The translations under genes and the position numbers were made by a program. The notes below the pieces were generated by a model that saw only the letters and a list, made by a program, of their open reading frames with translations, did not search any database and was not told the DNA's origin. Shown in pieces: positions 15,859 through 24,849 of a stretch of DNA of 56,387 nucleotides. The stretch spans positions 1-56,387 of the forward strand of contig NZ_JSAK01000028.1 in the NCBI RefSeq assembly GCF_000802965.1, written 5' to 3'. Each line of letters starts with the position of its first letter. Position 1 is the first letter of the stretch. This stretch comes from Pseudomonas fluorescens (GTDB taxonomy: Bacteria; Pseudomonadota; Gammaproteobacteria; Pseudomonadales; Pseudomonadaceae).

Positions 15859-16668
15859 TTACTGCTGCTGGACGGAAATCACCGGTTTCGGCGTCGGTGT
15901 GACGAACACCTTCGCATGCATCTGCTCACACCCTCCACCCCTGCGCATCCCGCGCACCGGGCAGGCATCCAGGTAATCCAGACCCACTGCCAGTTTCAGG
16001 TGACGCTCCGGTCGCGCCAGCTGATTGGTCACGTCGAAGCTGTACCAGGCGTCATCGAGCCAAGCTTCGGCCCACGCGTGACTGGCCAAATGTTCGCTGT
16101 TTTCACTGTACAAATAACCCGACACGTACCGCGCCGGAATGCCCAGGCTACGGGTGCAGGCGAGGAACGCGTGCGTGTGGTCCTGGCACACACCCGAACG
16201 CCCGGCGAAGGCCTGGGCGGCGCTGGTGTCCACCTCAGTGGAACCCGGCGTGTAGGTCATGTGCTGATTAAGGCCATGCATCAAGTCGATCAGCGCCGTG
16301 CGGTCCCGACGTTGCTTGCATTCCTTTTCAGCGAACGCGCGCAGGGCCTGGTCTGGTTCGGTCAGACGGGTGAAACGCAAAAACGGCAGCGCCGACTGGC
16401 TCTCATGCTCGGCCTCGCGCAGTTCGTCGATGTCGACCTGACCACGAGCGCCGATGATGATTGCCTCGTGCGGTTCGTCCATAGTCAGCACATGCAGGAT
16501 GTTGCCGAACGGATCGAGTTGCGCGCGCACCGGTCGCGGCAAGTCCAGCTGCCAACTGAGCACATGCTGGCGCTCGCTGTCGTGGGGAGTCAGTCGCAAA
16601 TACTGGATGCTCGCCCGCACCTGATCCTCGTAGTGATAGGTGGTCTCGTGGCTTATGGAAAGTCTCAT
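15859..16668 (-). CDS. transglutaminase-like protease family protein
   Basis: The 269-residue protein has an N-terminal beta domain (residues 1-80, MRLSISHETTYHYED) typical of the bacterial transglutaminase N-terminal family, then the papain-like core: catalytic Cys in GRSGVCQDHTHAF, His in ASHAWAEAWL and Asp in FDVTNQ. GGAGG lies four bases before the ATG. Its start overlaps the stop of the alpha-E gene by 4 bp (ATGA), so translation is coupled. It is the third gene of the ATP-grasp / alpha-E / transglutaminase operon; by comparative genomics such proteins are proposed to cleave or crosslink peptides made by the ATP-grasp partner. Confidence 0.93.
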   Translation of the reverse strand: MRLSISHETTYHYEDQVRASIQYLRLTPHDSERQHVLSWQLDLPRPVRAQLDPFGNILHVLTMDEPHEAIIIGARGQVDIDELREAEHESQSALPFLRFTRLTEPDQALRAFAEKECKQRRDRTALIDLMHGLNQHMTYTPGSTEVDTSAAQAFAGRSGVCQDHTHAFLACTRSLGIPARYVSGYLYSENSEHLASHAWAEAWLDDAWYSFDVTNQLARPERHLKLAVGLDYLDACPVRGMRRGGGCEQMHAKVFVTPTPKPVISVQQQ

Positions 16669-17615
16669 GCAGCCTCCAGGTAGGAACTGTGAATCGCGTT
16701 GCCCAACTGGCGCACCAGCGGGATGAACTCGGTCAGCCAGGCGTGCAGGCCTTCGTCGAGAATTTCGGTGATGCCGGTGTAACGCAGTCGCGCGTCGATT
16801 TCTGCAGCGAGGCGTTGTGCAGGACGGCCGTTGGCCCCCGGTAACTGAGCGAGGATCTGGTCGATTTCTTCGGTACAGGCGCGCAGGGAGCGCGGCACAT
16901 CTGCGCGCAGCAACAACAACTCGGCCACATGCCGGGCGCCAGGGGCGTCGCGATAGATCTCGGTATAAGCCTCGAAAGAGGACAAGGCTCGCAGCAAGGC
17001 ACTCCACTGGTAATACGCGTGGGCCGTGCCATCGCTGACCGCTTCGGCCTGGTCGCCGGCCATTTCGTAGCGGGCGTCGAGCAGGCGCAAGGTGTTGTCC
17101 GCCCTTTCGATGAACGTCCCCAGACGTATGAAGCGGAACGCGTCATTACGCATGATCGTGCCGTAGGACGCGCCACGGAACAGGTGGGAACGTTCCTTGA
17201 TCCACTCGCAGAAACGGCTCATGCCGTAACGGCTGAGGCCTTGCTCGGCAATCCCGCGAATTTCCAGCCAGGTTGCGTTGATGTTTTCCCACATGTCAGC
17301 GGTAATTCGCCCACGCACCGCATGGGCACTGGCCCGCGCCGCGCCGAGACAACTGTAGATACTGGCCGGGTTGGCTGCGTCCAGCGCAAAAAAATGCAGC
17401 AACCGTTCGGCATGCAACTCGCCGTGACGTTCGAGGTAATCGTCCAGGGTACCGGTGATCAACAACGGCATGGCCAGTTCGTGCAGGCCATCACCGCGAC
17501 CATCCTGTGGCATCAGCGACAGCGAATAACTGATGTCGAGCATCCGTGCGAGGTTTTCCGCTCGCTCCAGGTAACGCGACATCCAATACAAATCCGAGGC
17601 AGTTCTACTTAACAT
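16665..17615 (-). CDS. alpha-E domain protein (DUF403)
   Basis: The 316-residue all-helical protein starts MLSRTASDLYWMSRYLERAENLARML, the hallmark of the alpha-E family, and continues with LRGRITADMWENIN-like helices. No catalytic motif is known. The family occurs almost only beside circularly permuted ATP-grasp enzymes and transglutaminases, as here: 12 bases after the ATP-grasp stop and overlapping the next gene. GAAGGAAG precedes the ATG. Its role in the complex is not established; it may bind or position the substrate peptide. Confidence 0.93.
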   Translation of the reverse strand: MLSRTASDLYWMSRYLERAENLARMLDISYSLSLMPQDGRGDGLHELAMPLLITGTLDDYLERHGELHAERLLHFFALDAANPASIYSCLGAARASAHAVRGRITADMWENINATWLEIRGIAEQGLSRYGMSRFCEWIKERSHLFRGASYGTIMRNDAFRFIRLGTFIERADNTLRLLDARYEMAGDQAEAVSDGTAHAYYQWSALLRALSSFEAYTEIYRDAPGARHVAELLLLRADVPRSLRACTEEIDQILAQLPGANGRPAQRLAAEIDARLRYTGITEILDEGLHAWLTEFIPLVRQLGNAIHSSYLEAA

Positions 17616-17627
17616 GGCAGGCTTCCT

Positions 17628-19037
17628 TCAATCCTCGACCACCCAGGTGTCCTTGGTTCCGCCGCCCTGTGAGGAATTCACTACCAGGGAGCCTTCGCGC
17701 AGGGCGACACGGGTCAAACCGCCGGGCACAACCCGGGTTTCGCGGCCAGACAATACAAACGGACGCAGGTCGATATGGCGTGGCGCGATGCCGTTTTCGA
17801 CAAAGGTCGGACAGGTCGATAGCGACAACGTCGGTTGCGCAATGTAGGCATGGGGCTTGGCGATGATCCGCGCGCGAAAAGCTTCGATTTCCACTGCCGT
17901 CGCCGCCGGCCCCACCAGCATTCCGTAACCGCCGGAGCCTTGGGTTTCCTTGACTACCAGTTCTGGAAGATTGGCCAGTACGTGGGAAAGTTCAGAGGGA
18001 TTACGACACTGCCATGTAGGCACGTTCTTGAGGATCGGCTCTTCATCCAGATAGAAGCGGATCATGTCCGTGACGAACGGATACACCGACTTGTCGTCCG
18101 CCACCCCGGTGCCGATGGCATTCGCCAACACGACATTGCCGGAGCGGTAAGACGACAGCAGCCCTGGCACGCCGAGCATCGAATCCGGGTTGAACGCCAG
18201 CGGGTCGAGGAACGCATCGTCGAGGCGGCGGTAAATCACATCCACCGCTTTTGGCCCGTCGGTTGTGCGCATGAACACCTTGTCATCACGCACGAACAGA
18301 TCCGCGCCTTCCACCAATTCAACACCCATTTCCCGCGCCAAAAATGCATGTTCGAAGAACGCACTGTTGAAGCGCCCCGGCGTCAGCACCACCACGCTCG
18401 GGTTATCAATCGGGCTGGAGCTTTTCAGGGTGTCGAGCAGCAGGTTCGGATAGTGGTCAATCGGCGCGATACGCTGCGCCGCGAACAACTCCGGGAACAA
18501 CCGCATCATCATCTTGCGGTCTTCGAGCATGTAGCTCACGCCACTCGGTGTACGAAGATTGTCTTCGAGCACGTAGTAGGTGCCGTCGCCATCGCGCACC
18601 AGATCGACGCCAGAGATGTGCGAATAAATATCCCGGTGCAAATCCAGACCCTGCATCGCCAACTGGTACTGCTCGTTGGCCAGCACTTGCTCGGCCGGAA
18701 TGATGCCGGCCTTGATGATGCGTTGTTCGTGATAGAGGTCGGCGAGAAACATGTTCAACGCCTTGACCCGCTGGATGCAGCCACGCTCGACCACTCGCCA
18801 TTCGCTGGCGGGGATGCTGCGCGGGATAGTGTCGAAGGGAATCAGGCGCTCTGTCCCCTGCTCATCACCGTAGAGCGTGAACGTAATCCCGGCGCGATGA
18901 AATAACAGATCGGCCTCGCGTCGCCGTTGTGCCAAAAGCTCGTCAGGCGTTTCGGCCAGCCAACGGGCAAACTCCCGATAATGCGGGCGGACCTGGCCGC
19001 CGGCATCGTACATCTCATCAAAATAGGTGCGGATCAT
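17628..19037 (-). CDS. circularly permuted ATP-grasp type 2 protein
   Basis: The 469-residue protein starts MIRTYFDEMYDAGG, as its family does. Family landmarks include the conserved GVDLVRDGDGTYYVLEDNLRTP block (Asp and Asn/Arg residues of the metal and ATP site), VVVLTPGRFNSAFFEH, ELVVKETQGSGGYGML and a C-terminal Gly-rich VVNSSQGGGTKDTWV. ATP-grasp enzymes ligate a carboxylate to an amine or thiol; this branch is predicted to form peptide bonds. AAGGAG supports the ATG at 19037 over an upstream frame extension. First gene of the three-gene operon. Confidence 0.94.
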   Translation of the reverse strand: MIRTYFDEMYDAGGQVRPHYREFARWLAETPDELLAQRRREADLLFHRAGITFTLYGDEQGTERLIPFDTIPRSIPASEWRVVERGCIQRVKALNMFLADLYHEQRIIKAGIIPAEQVLANEQYQLAMQGLDLHRDIYSHISGVDLVRDGDGTYYVLEDNLRTPSGVSYMLEDRKMMMRLFPELFAAQRIAPIDHYPNLLLDTLKSSSPIDNPSVVVLTPGRFNSAFFEHAFLAREMGVELVEGADLFVRDDKVFMRTTDGPKAVDVIYRRLDDAFLDPLAFNPDSMLGVPGLLSSYRSGNVVLANAIGTGVADDKSVYPFVTDMIRFYLDEEPILKNVPTWQCRNPSELSHVLANLPELVVKETQGSGGYGMLVGPAATAVEIEAFRARIIAKPHAYIAQPTLSLSTCPTFVENGIAPRHIDLRPFVLSGRETRVVPGGLTRVALREGSLVVNSSQGGGTKDTWVVED

Positions 19038-19179
19038 GCCGTACTCCTTGTCACCCGGACATCTAGGCATCGCAAGGCCCGTGCCATCGGCAGAAACGCT
19101 TTGATATCAATCAGTTGGATAAGCCGTGCGCAATCACCGCACCAATCCTGTGCAGTAAATGCCCCAACCTGATCGCCCC

Positions 19180-19326
19180 CGCTTCATTGCAAGGCGAAGT
19201 CGTCGCCTATCACCAGCATAGCCAGAGTTGATTTCACTGCCCGGCAGTCGGTGCGGATAATCCGTTTATCCACTGAATCAGTGATCTTTCTTCCCTTTTA
19301 GCCGCCTGTTTTGGGCGGTTTTTTTT
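19180..19326 (+). ncRNA. candidate small RNA ending at an orphan terminator
   Basis: A strong plus-strand terminator has no upstream plus-strand gene, so a short non-coding transcript is a reasonable explanation. The 5' end is not defined; the start given is arbitrary. The alternative is a terminator that guards against read-through between oppositely used regions. Confidence 0.25.
19300..19326 (+). terminator. plus-strand intrinsic terminator without a gene
   Basis: CCGCC and GGCGG form the stem, followed by eight T. Confidence 0.75.
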
Positions 19327-19376
19327 GCCTACTGGAAATGTTGTGAAATAAAGCAGGATCAAGAAATCGCAGGCAT

Positions 19377-19407
19377 AAAAAATCCCCGAACCAGTCGGGG
19401 ATTTTTT
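19377..19407. terminator. terminator of the DEAD-box helicase gene
   Basis: AATCCCCGA and TCGGGGATT form a near-perfect stem flanked by A-run and T-run, so it can act on both strands. It lies 29 bases beyond the stop at 19436. Confidence 0.88.
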
Positions 19408-19435
19408 ATGTTCGATCAATCAGCCCGAGGGCGGA

Positions 19436-21109
19436 TCAATCTTCGCGATAGCGACGCAGCTTCAACTGCTTACCGGCAACGCGAGTGTCCTTCAGCTTGG
19501 TCAGCAACTTCTCCAGACCATCTTCCGGCAGCTCGACGAGGCTGAAGCTGTCACGCACCTGAATGCGACCGATCGCTTCACGCGCCAGACCACCTTCGTT
19601 GAGGATGGCGCCCAGCAGGTTCTTGGCAGCGATGCCATCACGCGCACCCAGCGCGGTACGGCAACGAGCACGGCCTTCGCCCAGTGGCATTGGTGCGCGA
19701 CGCTCGCGGTCACCACGCTCTGGACGATCACCGGAACGCTCTGGACGATCGCCACGCGGTGCGTTGTTCGGCACCAGTGGACGTTCTTTCTCGATAGCGG
19801 CCAGGTTCAGCGCTTGACCGTTGGTAGCCTTGCGCAGCAGGGCTGCGGCCAGGGCACGCGGGCTGCAACCGATGTCGGCGGTCAGGCGATCGAGCAGATC
19901 ACCGTGGGTCGATTCAGCTTCAGCCACCAGCGGCGACAGGCTGTTGGTCAGTTTCTTGATGCGCGCATCCAGAACGGCTTGAGCGTCCGGCAGGCGAACT
20001 TCAGCAACCTTCTGACCGGTTACACGCTCGATCACTTGCAGCATGCGGCGCTCACGTGGAGTCACCAGCAGCAGTGCACGACCTTCGCGACCGGCACGGC
20101 CGGTACGGCCGATACGGTGAACGTAGGATTCCGGATCGTACGGCATGTCAACGTTGAATACGTGAGTGATGCGCGGAACGTCCAGGCCACGAGCCGCAAC
20201 GTCGGTCGCCACAACGATGTCCAGACGGCCATCCTTGAGGGAGTCGATCACGCGCTCACGTTGGTTCTGGGCAATGTCACCGTTCAGCGCAGCGGCTTTG
20301 TAGCCTTTGGCTTCCAGGGCGCTGGCCAAATCCAGAGTCGCTTGCTTGGTACGCACGAACATGATCAGCGCGTCGAAATCTTCCACTTCCAGCAAGCTGA
20401 GAACGGCAGAAGTCTTCTGGTCAGCGTGAACCAACAGGTGAGCCTGTTCGATCGCGGTAACGGTCTGGGTCTTGGTCTGGATCTTCACGTGTTGCGGATC
20501 GCGCAGGTGGCGTTCGGCAATGGCACGGATCGATTGCGGCAAGGTGGCCGAGAACAATACGGTCTGACGGGTTGCTGGCAGAGCCTTGAAGATAACTTCG
20601 AGGTCGTCCATGAAGCCCAGCTTGAGCATTTCGTCGGCTTCGTCGAGAACCAGGTGGTTCACGGTCGCCAGTACTTTTTCGTCACGACGCAGGTGGTCGC
20701 ACAGACGGCCCGGAGTGGCGACAACGATCTGTGCGCCATTACGGATTGCTTTCAGTTGTGGGCCCATCGGCGCGCCGCCGTAGACAGCCACAACAGTTAC
20801 GCCTGGCATTTGCTTGGCGTAGGTTTCGAAAGCGGTTGCAACTTGTAGCGCCAACTCACGAGTTGGGGCCAGGATCAGGGCTTGCGGCTCGCGCTTTGCA
20901 GGATCGATGCGATGCAGGATCGGCAGGGCAAACGCAGCGGTTTTACCTGTACCGGTTTGCGCCTGACCAATCATGTCGTGACCGGCCATGATGATCGGGA
21001 TCGATTGCTGCTGAATAGCCGATGGCTCTTCGTAGCCAGTCGCGGTGACGGCTGCAAGAATATTCGGATTAAGATTAAAAGCGGCGAAGCCGCCGGTTTC
21101 CTGGGTCAT
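19436..21109 (-). CDS. deaD: ATP-dependent RNA helicase of the DeaD/CsdA type
   Basis: The 557-residue protein has the full DEAD-box set: the Q motif, AQTGTGKT, PTRELA, TPGR, VLDEADEM, SAT and HRIGRTGR. A Gly/Arg/Asp-rich linker (residues about 455-490) leads to a C-terminal DbpA-like RNA-binding domain (IGRIQVRDSFSLVELPEDG). It unwinds RNA during ribosome assembly and cold adaptation. The start MTQETGGFAAFNLN at 21109 is natural for the family; an open frame upstream is leader sequence. The mRNA probably has a leader of about 210 bases, a common trait of cold-induced helicases. Confidence 0.95.
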   Translation of the reverse strand: MTQETGGFAAFNLNPNILAAVTATGYEEPSAIQQQSIPIIMAGHDMIGQAQTGTGKTAAFALPILHRIDPAKREPQALILAPTRELALQVATAFETYAKQMPGVTVVAVYGGAPMGPQLKAIRNGAQIVVATPGRLCDHLRRDEKVLATVNHLVLDEADEMLKLGFMDDLEVIFKALPATRQTVLFSATLPQSIRAIAERHLRDPQHVKIQTKTQTVTAIEQAHLLVHADQKTSAVLSLLEVEDFDALIMFVRTKQATLDLASALEAKGYKAAALNGDIAQNQRERVIDSLKDGRLDIVVATDVAARGLDVPRITHVFNVDMPYDPESYVHRIGRTGRAGREGRALLLVTPRERRMLQVIERVTGQKVAEVRLPDAQAVLDARIKKLTNSLSPLVAEAESTHGDLLDRLTADIGCSPRALAAALLRKATNGQALNLAAIEKERPLVPNNAPRGDRPERSGDRPERGDRERRAPMPLGEGRARCRTALGARDGIAAKNLLGAILNEGGLAREAIGRIQVRDSFSLVELPEDGLEKLLTKLKDTRVAGKQLKLRRYRED

Positions 21110-21529
21110 GGGTCTGCCTCTAAGTGCATCCGCAAAGACCCATGCTCCAAAGCTGCGCGTGCCGTGTTGAGACTCAAGAGTCGCCCTGGCAGCTTTGTCG
21201 GCGGGGATTTGCGAAAACGAATGAATGAAAAGAATCGTCAAGGAAGAGTCCGCAGTACGGACGTGCAGCCGAAGCTGACTTCGGGGAATTGCTCTACCTA
21301 AACGCGGCCCGGCTAAAGGCCGGCGCGCACTATACCGGAATTTGCCGAAAAAGGGAGCTTTTTTTATAGCAAAACTCCTGCAAACGGCGTTCTGTCACAG
21401 GCTTTGCGGATAATCGTGCGAGCGTCTATTTTTCAAAGGCCCGACCCAGCGGGCGATGGCGCTAAAACGGTTCACCTTCCAGACACGGACCTTTGGTCTG
21501 ATCGCCCTTCCCGCCCGAGGAAATGCACC
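21110..21529. other. 420-base divergent region between deaD and a crotonase gene
   Basis: It carries the deaD leader and the upstream region of the gene at 21530. No protein gene was seen. An A/T tract (TTTTTTTATAG near 21360) separates the two halves. Confidence 0.5.
21329..21334 (-). promoter_or_regulatory. possible -10 box of deaD
   Basis: TATAGT on the minus strand lies about 220 bases before the deaD start, directly before a GC-rich hairpin (CCGGC/GCCGG) that would open the transcript. No clear -35 box is visible. Confidence 0.35.
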
Positions 21530-22321
21530 ATGAAAGAGCTCGACACCTGTCGCGTGAGCCGTGAAAAACGTGGTCACGTCCTGTTGATCGGCCTGGATCG
21601 GGTCGCCAAGCGCAACGCCTTCGATCTCGACATGTTGAATGAACTGAGCCTGGCCTATGGCGATTTCGAAGCCGATAGCGAGGCACGGGTGGCGGTGGTG
21701 TTCGGCCACGGCGAGCACTTCACTGCCGGACTGGACCTGGTCAACGCCAGCGCTGCACTAACCGAAGGCTGGCAGGCGCCACCCGGTGGCTGCGATCCAT
21801 GGGGTGTGTTCGCCGGGCCGAGGGTGAGCAAACCGGTGATTGTCGCCGCGCATGGCTACTGCCTGACCATCGGTATCGAGTTGATGCTGGCCGCCGATAT
21901 CAACCTGTGCGCCAGCAATACCCGTTTTGCGCAGATGGAAGTGCAACGCGGCATCTTCCCGTTCGGCGGCGCCACTTTGCGCCTGCATCAAGTGGCAGGT
22001 TGGGGCAACGCCATGCGCTGGATGCTGACCGGCGACGAATTCGATGCCCATGATGCCTTGCACCTGGGGCTCGTGCAGGAAGTCATGGCCAGTGAAGATT
22101 TGCTGCCACGGGCGATTGAGTTGGCGGAACGAATTGCCCGGCAGGCGCCGCTGGGGGTTCAGGCGACGTTGATGTCGGCTCGACAGGCGCGCTATGAAGG
22201 GGAAACCGCGGCGATCCGGGAATTACCGGCGCTGGTGAAGAAGTTGTTGGTTAGCGAGGATGCGCAGGAAGGCGTGCGATCGCTGGTGGAGCGGCGGCCC
22301 GGCGTCTTCAAAGGCTGCTGA
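21530..22321 (+). CDS. crotonase/enoyl-CoA hydratase family protein
   Basis: The 263-residue protein has the oxyanion-hole segments (GEHFTAGLDL and AAHGYCLTIGIELMLAADI) and retains both acidic positions (IEL and QMEVQRGIFPFGG), so hydratase or isomerase activity is plausible. The N-terminus MKELDTCRVSREKRGHVLLIGLDR is about 10 residues longer than a minimal crotonase. GAGGAA lies 9 bases before the ATG. It is divergent from deaD and followed by a REPIN. The substrate is not evident from the sequence or neighbours. Confidence 0.9.
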   Translation: MKELDTCRVSREKRGHVLLIGLDRVAKRNAFDLDMLNELSLAYGDFEADSEARVAVVFGHGEHFTAGLDLVNASAALTEGWQAPPGGCDPWGVFAGPRVSKPVIVAAHGYCLTIGIELMLAADINLCASNTRFAQMEVQRGIFPFGGATLRLHQVAGWGNAMRWMLTGDEFDAHDALHLGLVQEVMASEDLLPRAIELAERIARQAPLGVQATLMSARQARYEGETAAIRELPALVKKLLVSEDAQEGVRSLVERRPGVFKGC

Positions 22322-22329
22322 CTTATCTT

Positions 22330-22443
22330 TGTGGCGAGGGAGCTTGCTCCCGCTGGGCTGCGAAGCGGCCCCAAAAACCCTGGAAATCAACACAGGTTTT
22401 GTGAGTGCTGCGCACTCAAGCGGGAGCAAGCTCCCTCGCCACA
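22330..22443. repeat. REPIN of the gtggcgaggg type
   Basis: TTGTGGCGAGGGAGCTTGCTC is inverted at the right end as GAGCAAGCTCCCTCGCCACAA. Between the two ends lies an imperfect GCTGCGAAGC / GTGCTGCGCAC section. It pairs with the copy at 9961-10052. Confidence 0.88.
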
Positions 22444-22461
22444 ATTAATAACCTTCCCGAA

Positions 22462-23217
22462 TCAAGTCGCCGGACGGATGCACTTGATCAACGACTGCAA
22501 AGAATACCCCAATCGCGGCGCCAGCCCTTCGGCCCGGGCAATCAAACCGTCCATGTCCAGTTGCTGATCCAGCTCCGAAGGCACGACCAGGATCACATTG
22601 CCCTCCTTCACCGGCAGCTCCCAGTAATGCCGATGGTAGAGCCCGCGCAGCAACGCGGCGCCCAGTGGCTTGCCATCATCGGTAGCCCATTGATTGATCA
22701 CCAGCCAGCCACCTGGATTCAGGCGTTTCTGACAGTTTTCCAGGAACGTCCAGGCCAGGTGGCCGACACCCGGACCGACATCGGTATAGAGGTCGACAAA
22801 GATCAGGTCCGCCGGCTCGGCGGTATCAAGCAACTCCAGCGCATCGCCGACGCGGATATACAGTCGCGGATCGTCATCCAGCCCCAGGTATTCAATGGCC
22901 AGGCGCGGCACGTCCGGGCGCAGTTCGATGGCCTCGACATCTTCCAGCGGCAGGAACTTGAGGCAAGCCTGGGTCAGCGTACCGGCGCCAAGGCCAAGGA
23001 ATAGCGCGCTTTCCGGCTGTTCGTGGCACAACGCACCAATCAACATCGCCCGCGTGTAATCGTATTCGAGCCAGCTCGGATCAGCCGTGAACACGCAGCT
23101 TTGTTCGATGGCGTCACCGAACTCCAGAAAACGGTAATCGGCCACTTCCAGCACGCGAATCACGCCGAACTCGTCCTGCACCTCGGCGAGCAAATGCTCG
23201 ACGCGCTCCTCAGTCAT
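22462..23217 (-). CDS. spermidine synthase-like methyltransferase-fold protein
   Basis: The 251-residue protein has the Rossmann core of SpeE-like enzymes: SALFLGLGAGTLTQACLKFLP (cofactor loop), VEAIELRPDVPRLA (acidic end of strand 2), RLYIRVGDALELL and ADLIFVDLYTDVG. It lacks the tetramerising N-terminal domain of true SpeE, so aminopropyl transfer is not assured; it could be a related transferase. AGGAG precedes the ATG at 23217; an upstream in-frame ATG has no such site. It is divergent from the DAHP synthase gene. Confidence 0.85.
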   Translation of the reverse strand: MTEERVEHLLAEVQDEFGVIRVLEVADYRFLEFGDAIEQSCVFTADPSWLEYDYTRAMLIGALCHEQPESALFLGLGAGTLTQACLKFLPLEDVEAIELRPDVPRLAIEYLGLDDDPRLYIRVGDALELLDTAEPADLIFVDLYTDVGPGVGHLAWTFLENCQKRLNPGGWLVINQWATDDGKPLGAALLRGLYHRHYWELPVKEGNVILVVPSELDQQLDMDGLIARAEGLAPRLGYSLQSLIKCIRPAT

Positions 23218-23379
23218 TTCGTCTCCTGATCGTTGCCGGGCCTTCTTGGGCAAACAGCAACGCGCTAAACCGCAACATGAAGCGGCAAAGGCGCGATTGT
23301 CCGCGAAGCGACGGGAACAGGTCACGCACTAATTTGCTGATAACATGAACGCCCGAGCGTAAAACAAACCGAGACCGTG

Positions 23380-24726
23380 ATGAGCCAACCCTGGAGCCCT
23401 GACAGCTGGCGCGCCCTGCCGATCCAGCAACAACCTCAATACCCCGACGCAGCGCATTTGCTGCACGTCGAGCAAACGCTGGCCAGCTATCCGCCGCTGG
23501 TGTTTGCCGGTGAAGCCCGGGAATTGCGCCGTCAGTTTGCCGAAGTGACCCAGGGTCGAGCGTTCCTGTTGCAGGGTGGCGATTGCGCCGAAAGCTTCGC
23601 CGAGTTCTCCGCGGCGAAAATCCGCGACACCTTTAAGGTGTTGCTGCAAATGGCGATTGTCATGACCTTCGCCGCCGGTTGCCCGGTGGTCAAGGTCGGG
23701 CGCATGGCTGGCCAGTTCGCCAAACCGCGTTCGTCCAACGACGAAACCATCGACGGCGTGACCCTGCCGGCCTACCGTGGCGACATCGTCAACGGCATCG
23801 GTTTCGACGAAAAAAGTCGCGTGCCGGACCCGGAACGTCTGCTCCAGTCGTACCACCAGTCCACCGCGACTTTGAACCTGCTGCGCGCCTTCGCCCAGGG
23901 CGGGTTTGCTGATCTGCATCAAGTGCACAAGTGGAACCTGGATTTCATCGCCAACTCGGCGCTGGCGGAAAAGTACAGCCACCTCGCCGACCGCATCGAT
24001 GAAACCCTGGCCTTCATGCGCGCCTGTGGCATGGACAGTTCGCCGCAACTGCGCGAAACCAGTTTCTTCACCGCCCACGAAGCGCTGCTGCTGAACTACG
24101 AAGAAGCCTTCGTACGTCGCGACAGTCTGACCAACGACTATTACGACTGTTCGGCGCACATGCTGTGGATCGGCGACCGTACCCGTCAGCTCGACGGTGC
24201 CCACGTCGAATTCCTGCGCGGGGTGAAGAACCCGATCGGGGTCAAGGTCGGTCCGAGCATGAACACCGACGACCTGATCCGCCTGATCGACATTCTCAAC
24301 CCGGACAACGATCCGGGTCGCCTGAACCTGATTGCGCGGATGGGCGCAAACAAGGTCGGCGATCACTTGCCGCAACTGATCCGCGCGGTGCAGCGTGAAG
24401 GCAAGCAAGTGCTCTGGAGTTCCGACCCGATGCACGGCAACACCATCAAGGCCAGCAGCGGCTACAAGACCCGCGACTTCGCGCAGATTCTTGGCGAGGT
24501 AAAGCAGTTCTTCCAGGTTCACCAAGCGGAAGGCACCTATGCCGGCGGCATTCACATCGAGATGACCGGGCAGAACGTCACCGAGTGCATTGGTGGTGCG
24601 CGGCCGATTACTGAAGATGGTTTGTCGGACCGTTATCACACCCATTGTGATCCGCGGATGAATGCCGATCAGTCGCTGGAATTGGCGTTTTTGATTGCTG
24701 AGACCCTGAAGCAGGTTCGCCGGTAA
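23380..24726 (+). CDS. class II 3-deoxy-7-phosphoheptulonate synthase
   Basis: The 448-residue enzyme condenses phosphoenolpyruvate and erythrose 4-phosphate, the first step of the shikimate pathway. It is the plant/actinobacterial-like class II type, with LLQGGDCAESF, VKVGRMAGQFAKPRS, SDPMHGNT and HIEMTGQNVTECIGG carrying the metal-binding Cys, His and Glu residues. The start is the ATG at 23380; a GTG directly before it is also possible. A class I enzyme with the same activity is encoded at 38956-40032. Class II enzymes in pseudomonads are linked to both primary and phenazine metabolism; no such cluster is present here. Confidence 0.96.
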   Translation: MSQPWSPDSWRALPIQQQPQYPDAAHLLHVEQTLASYPPLVFAGEARELRRQFAEVTQGRAFLLQGGDCAESFAEFSAAKIRDTFKVLLQMAIVMTFAAGCPVVKVGRMAGQFAKPRSSNDETIDGVTLPAYRGDIVNGIGFDEKSRVPDPERLLQSYHQSTATLNLLRAFAQGGFADLHQVHKWNLDFIANSALAEKYSHLADRIDETLAFMRACGMDSSPQLRETSFFTAHEALLLNYEEAFVRRDSLTNDYYDCSAHMLWIGDRTRQLDGAHVEFLRGVKNPIGVKVGPSMNTDDLIRLIDILNPDNDPGRLNLIARMGANKVGDHLPQLIRAVQREGKQVLWSSDPMHGNTIKASSGYKTRDFAQILGEVKQFFQVHQAEGTYAGGIHIEMTGQNVTECIGGARPITEDGLSDRYHTHCDPRMNADQSLELAFLIAETLKQVRR

Positions 24727-24750
24727 GTTTTTTATCGCCTGACCGGCCGT

Positions 24751-24842
24751 CATCGCGGGCAAGCCCGCTCCCACAGGATTCGTGCCGTAAAGCTAATTTT
24801 TGATCTGCGCGGTCATTGTGGGAGCTGGCTTGCCCGCGATGG
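24751..24842. repeat. REPIN of the cgggcaagcccgctcccac type
   Basis: CATCGCGGGCAAGCCCGCTC at the left is inverted at the right as GGGAGCTGGCTTGCCCGCGATG. It lies between convergent genes and could also limit read-through. A similar unit is at 50745-50837. Confidence 0.88.
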
Positions 24843-24849
24843 CGTCAGA

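Larger units (their letters stand above)
19038..19435. other. 398-base intergenic region with a possible small RNA
   Basis: It lies between two minus-strand genes. It contains a plus-strand terminator with no plus-strand gene before it (19300-19326), a small hairpin CACTG/CAGTG near 19271-19283, and the deaD-side terminator at 19377-19407. No convincing protein gene was seen; a 61-codon minus-strand frame runs through both terminators. Confidence 0.55.

Noticed and set aside
19234..19419. A 61-codon minus-strand frame upstream of the ATP-grasp gene
   Set aside because: It passes through two terminators and has no start signal.
23329..24774. A 481-codon minus-strand frame opposite class II DAHP synthase
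   Set aside because: The plus strand encodes a full enzyme with intact motifs; the antisense translation has none.
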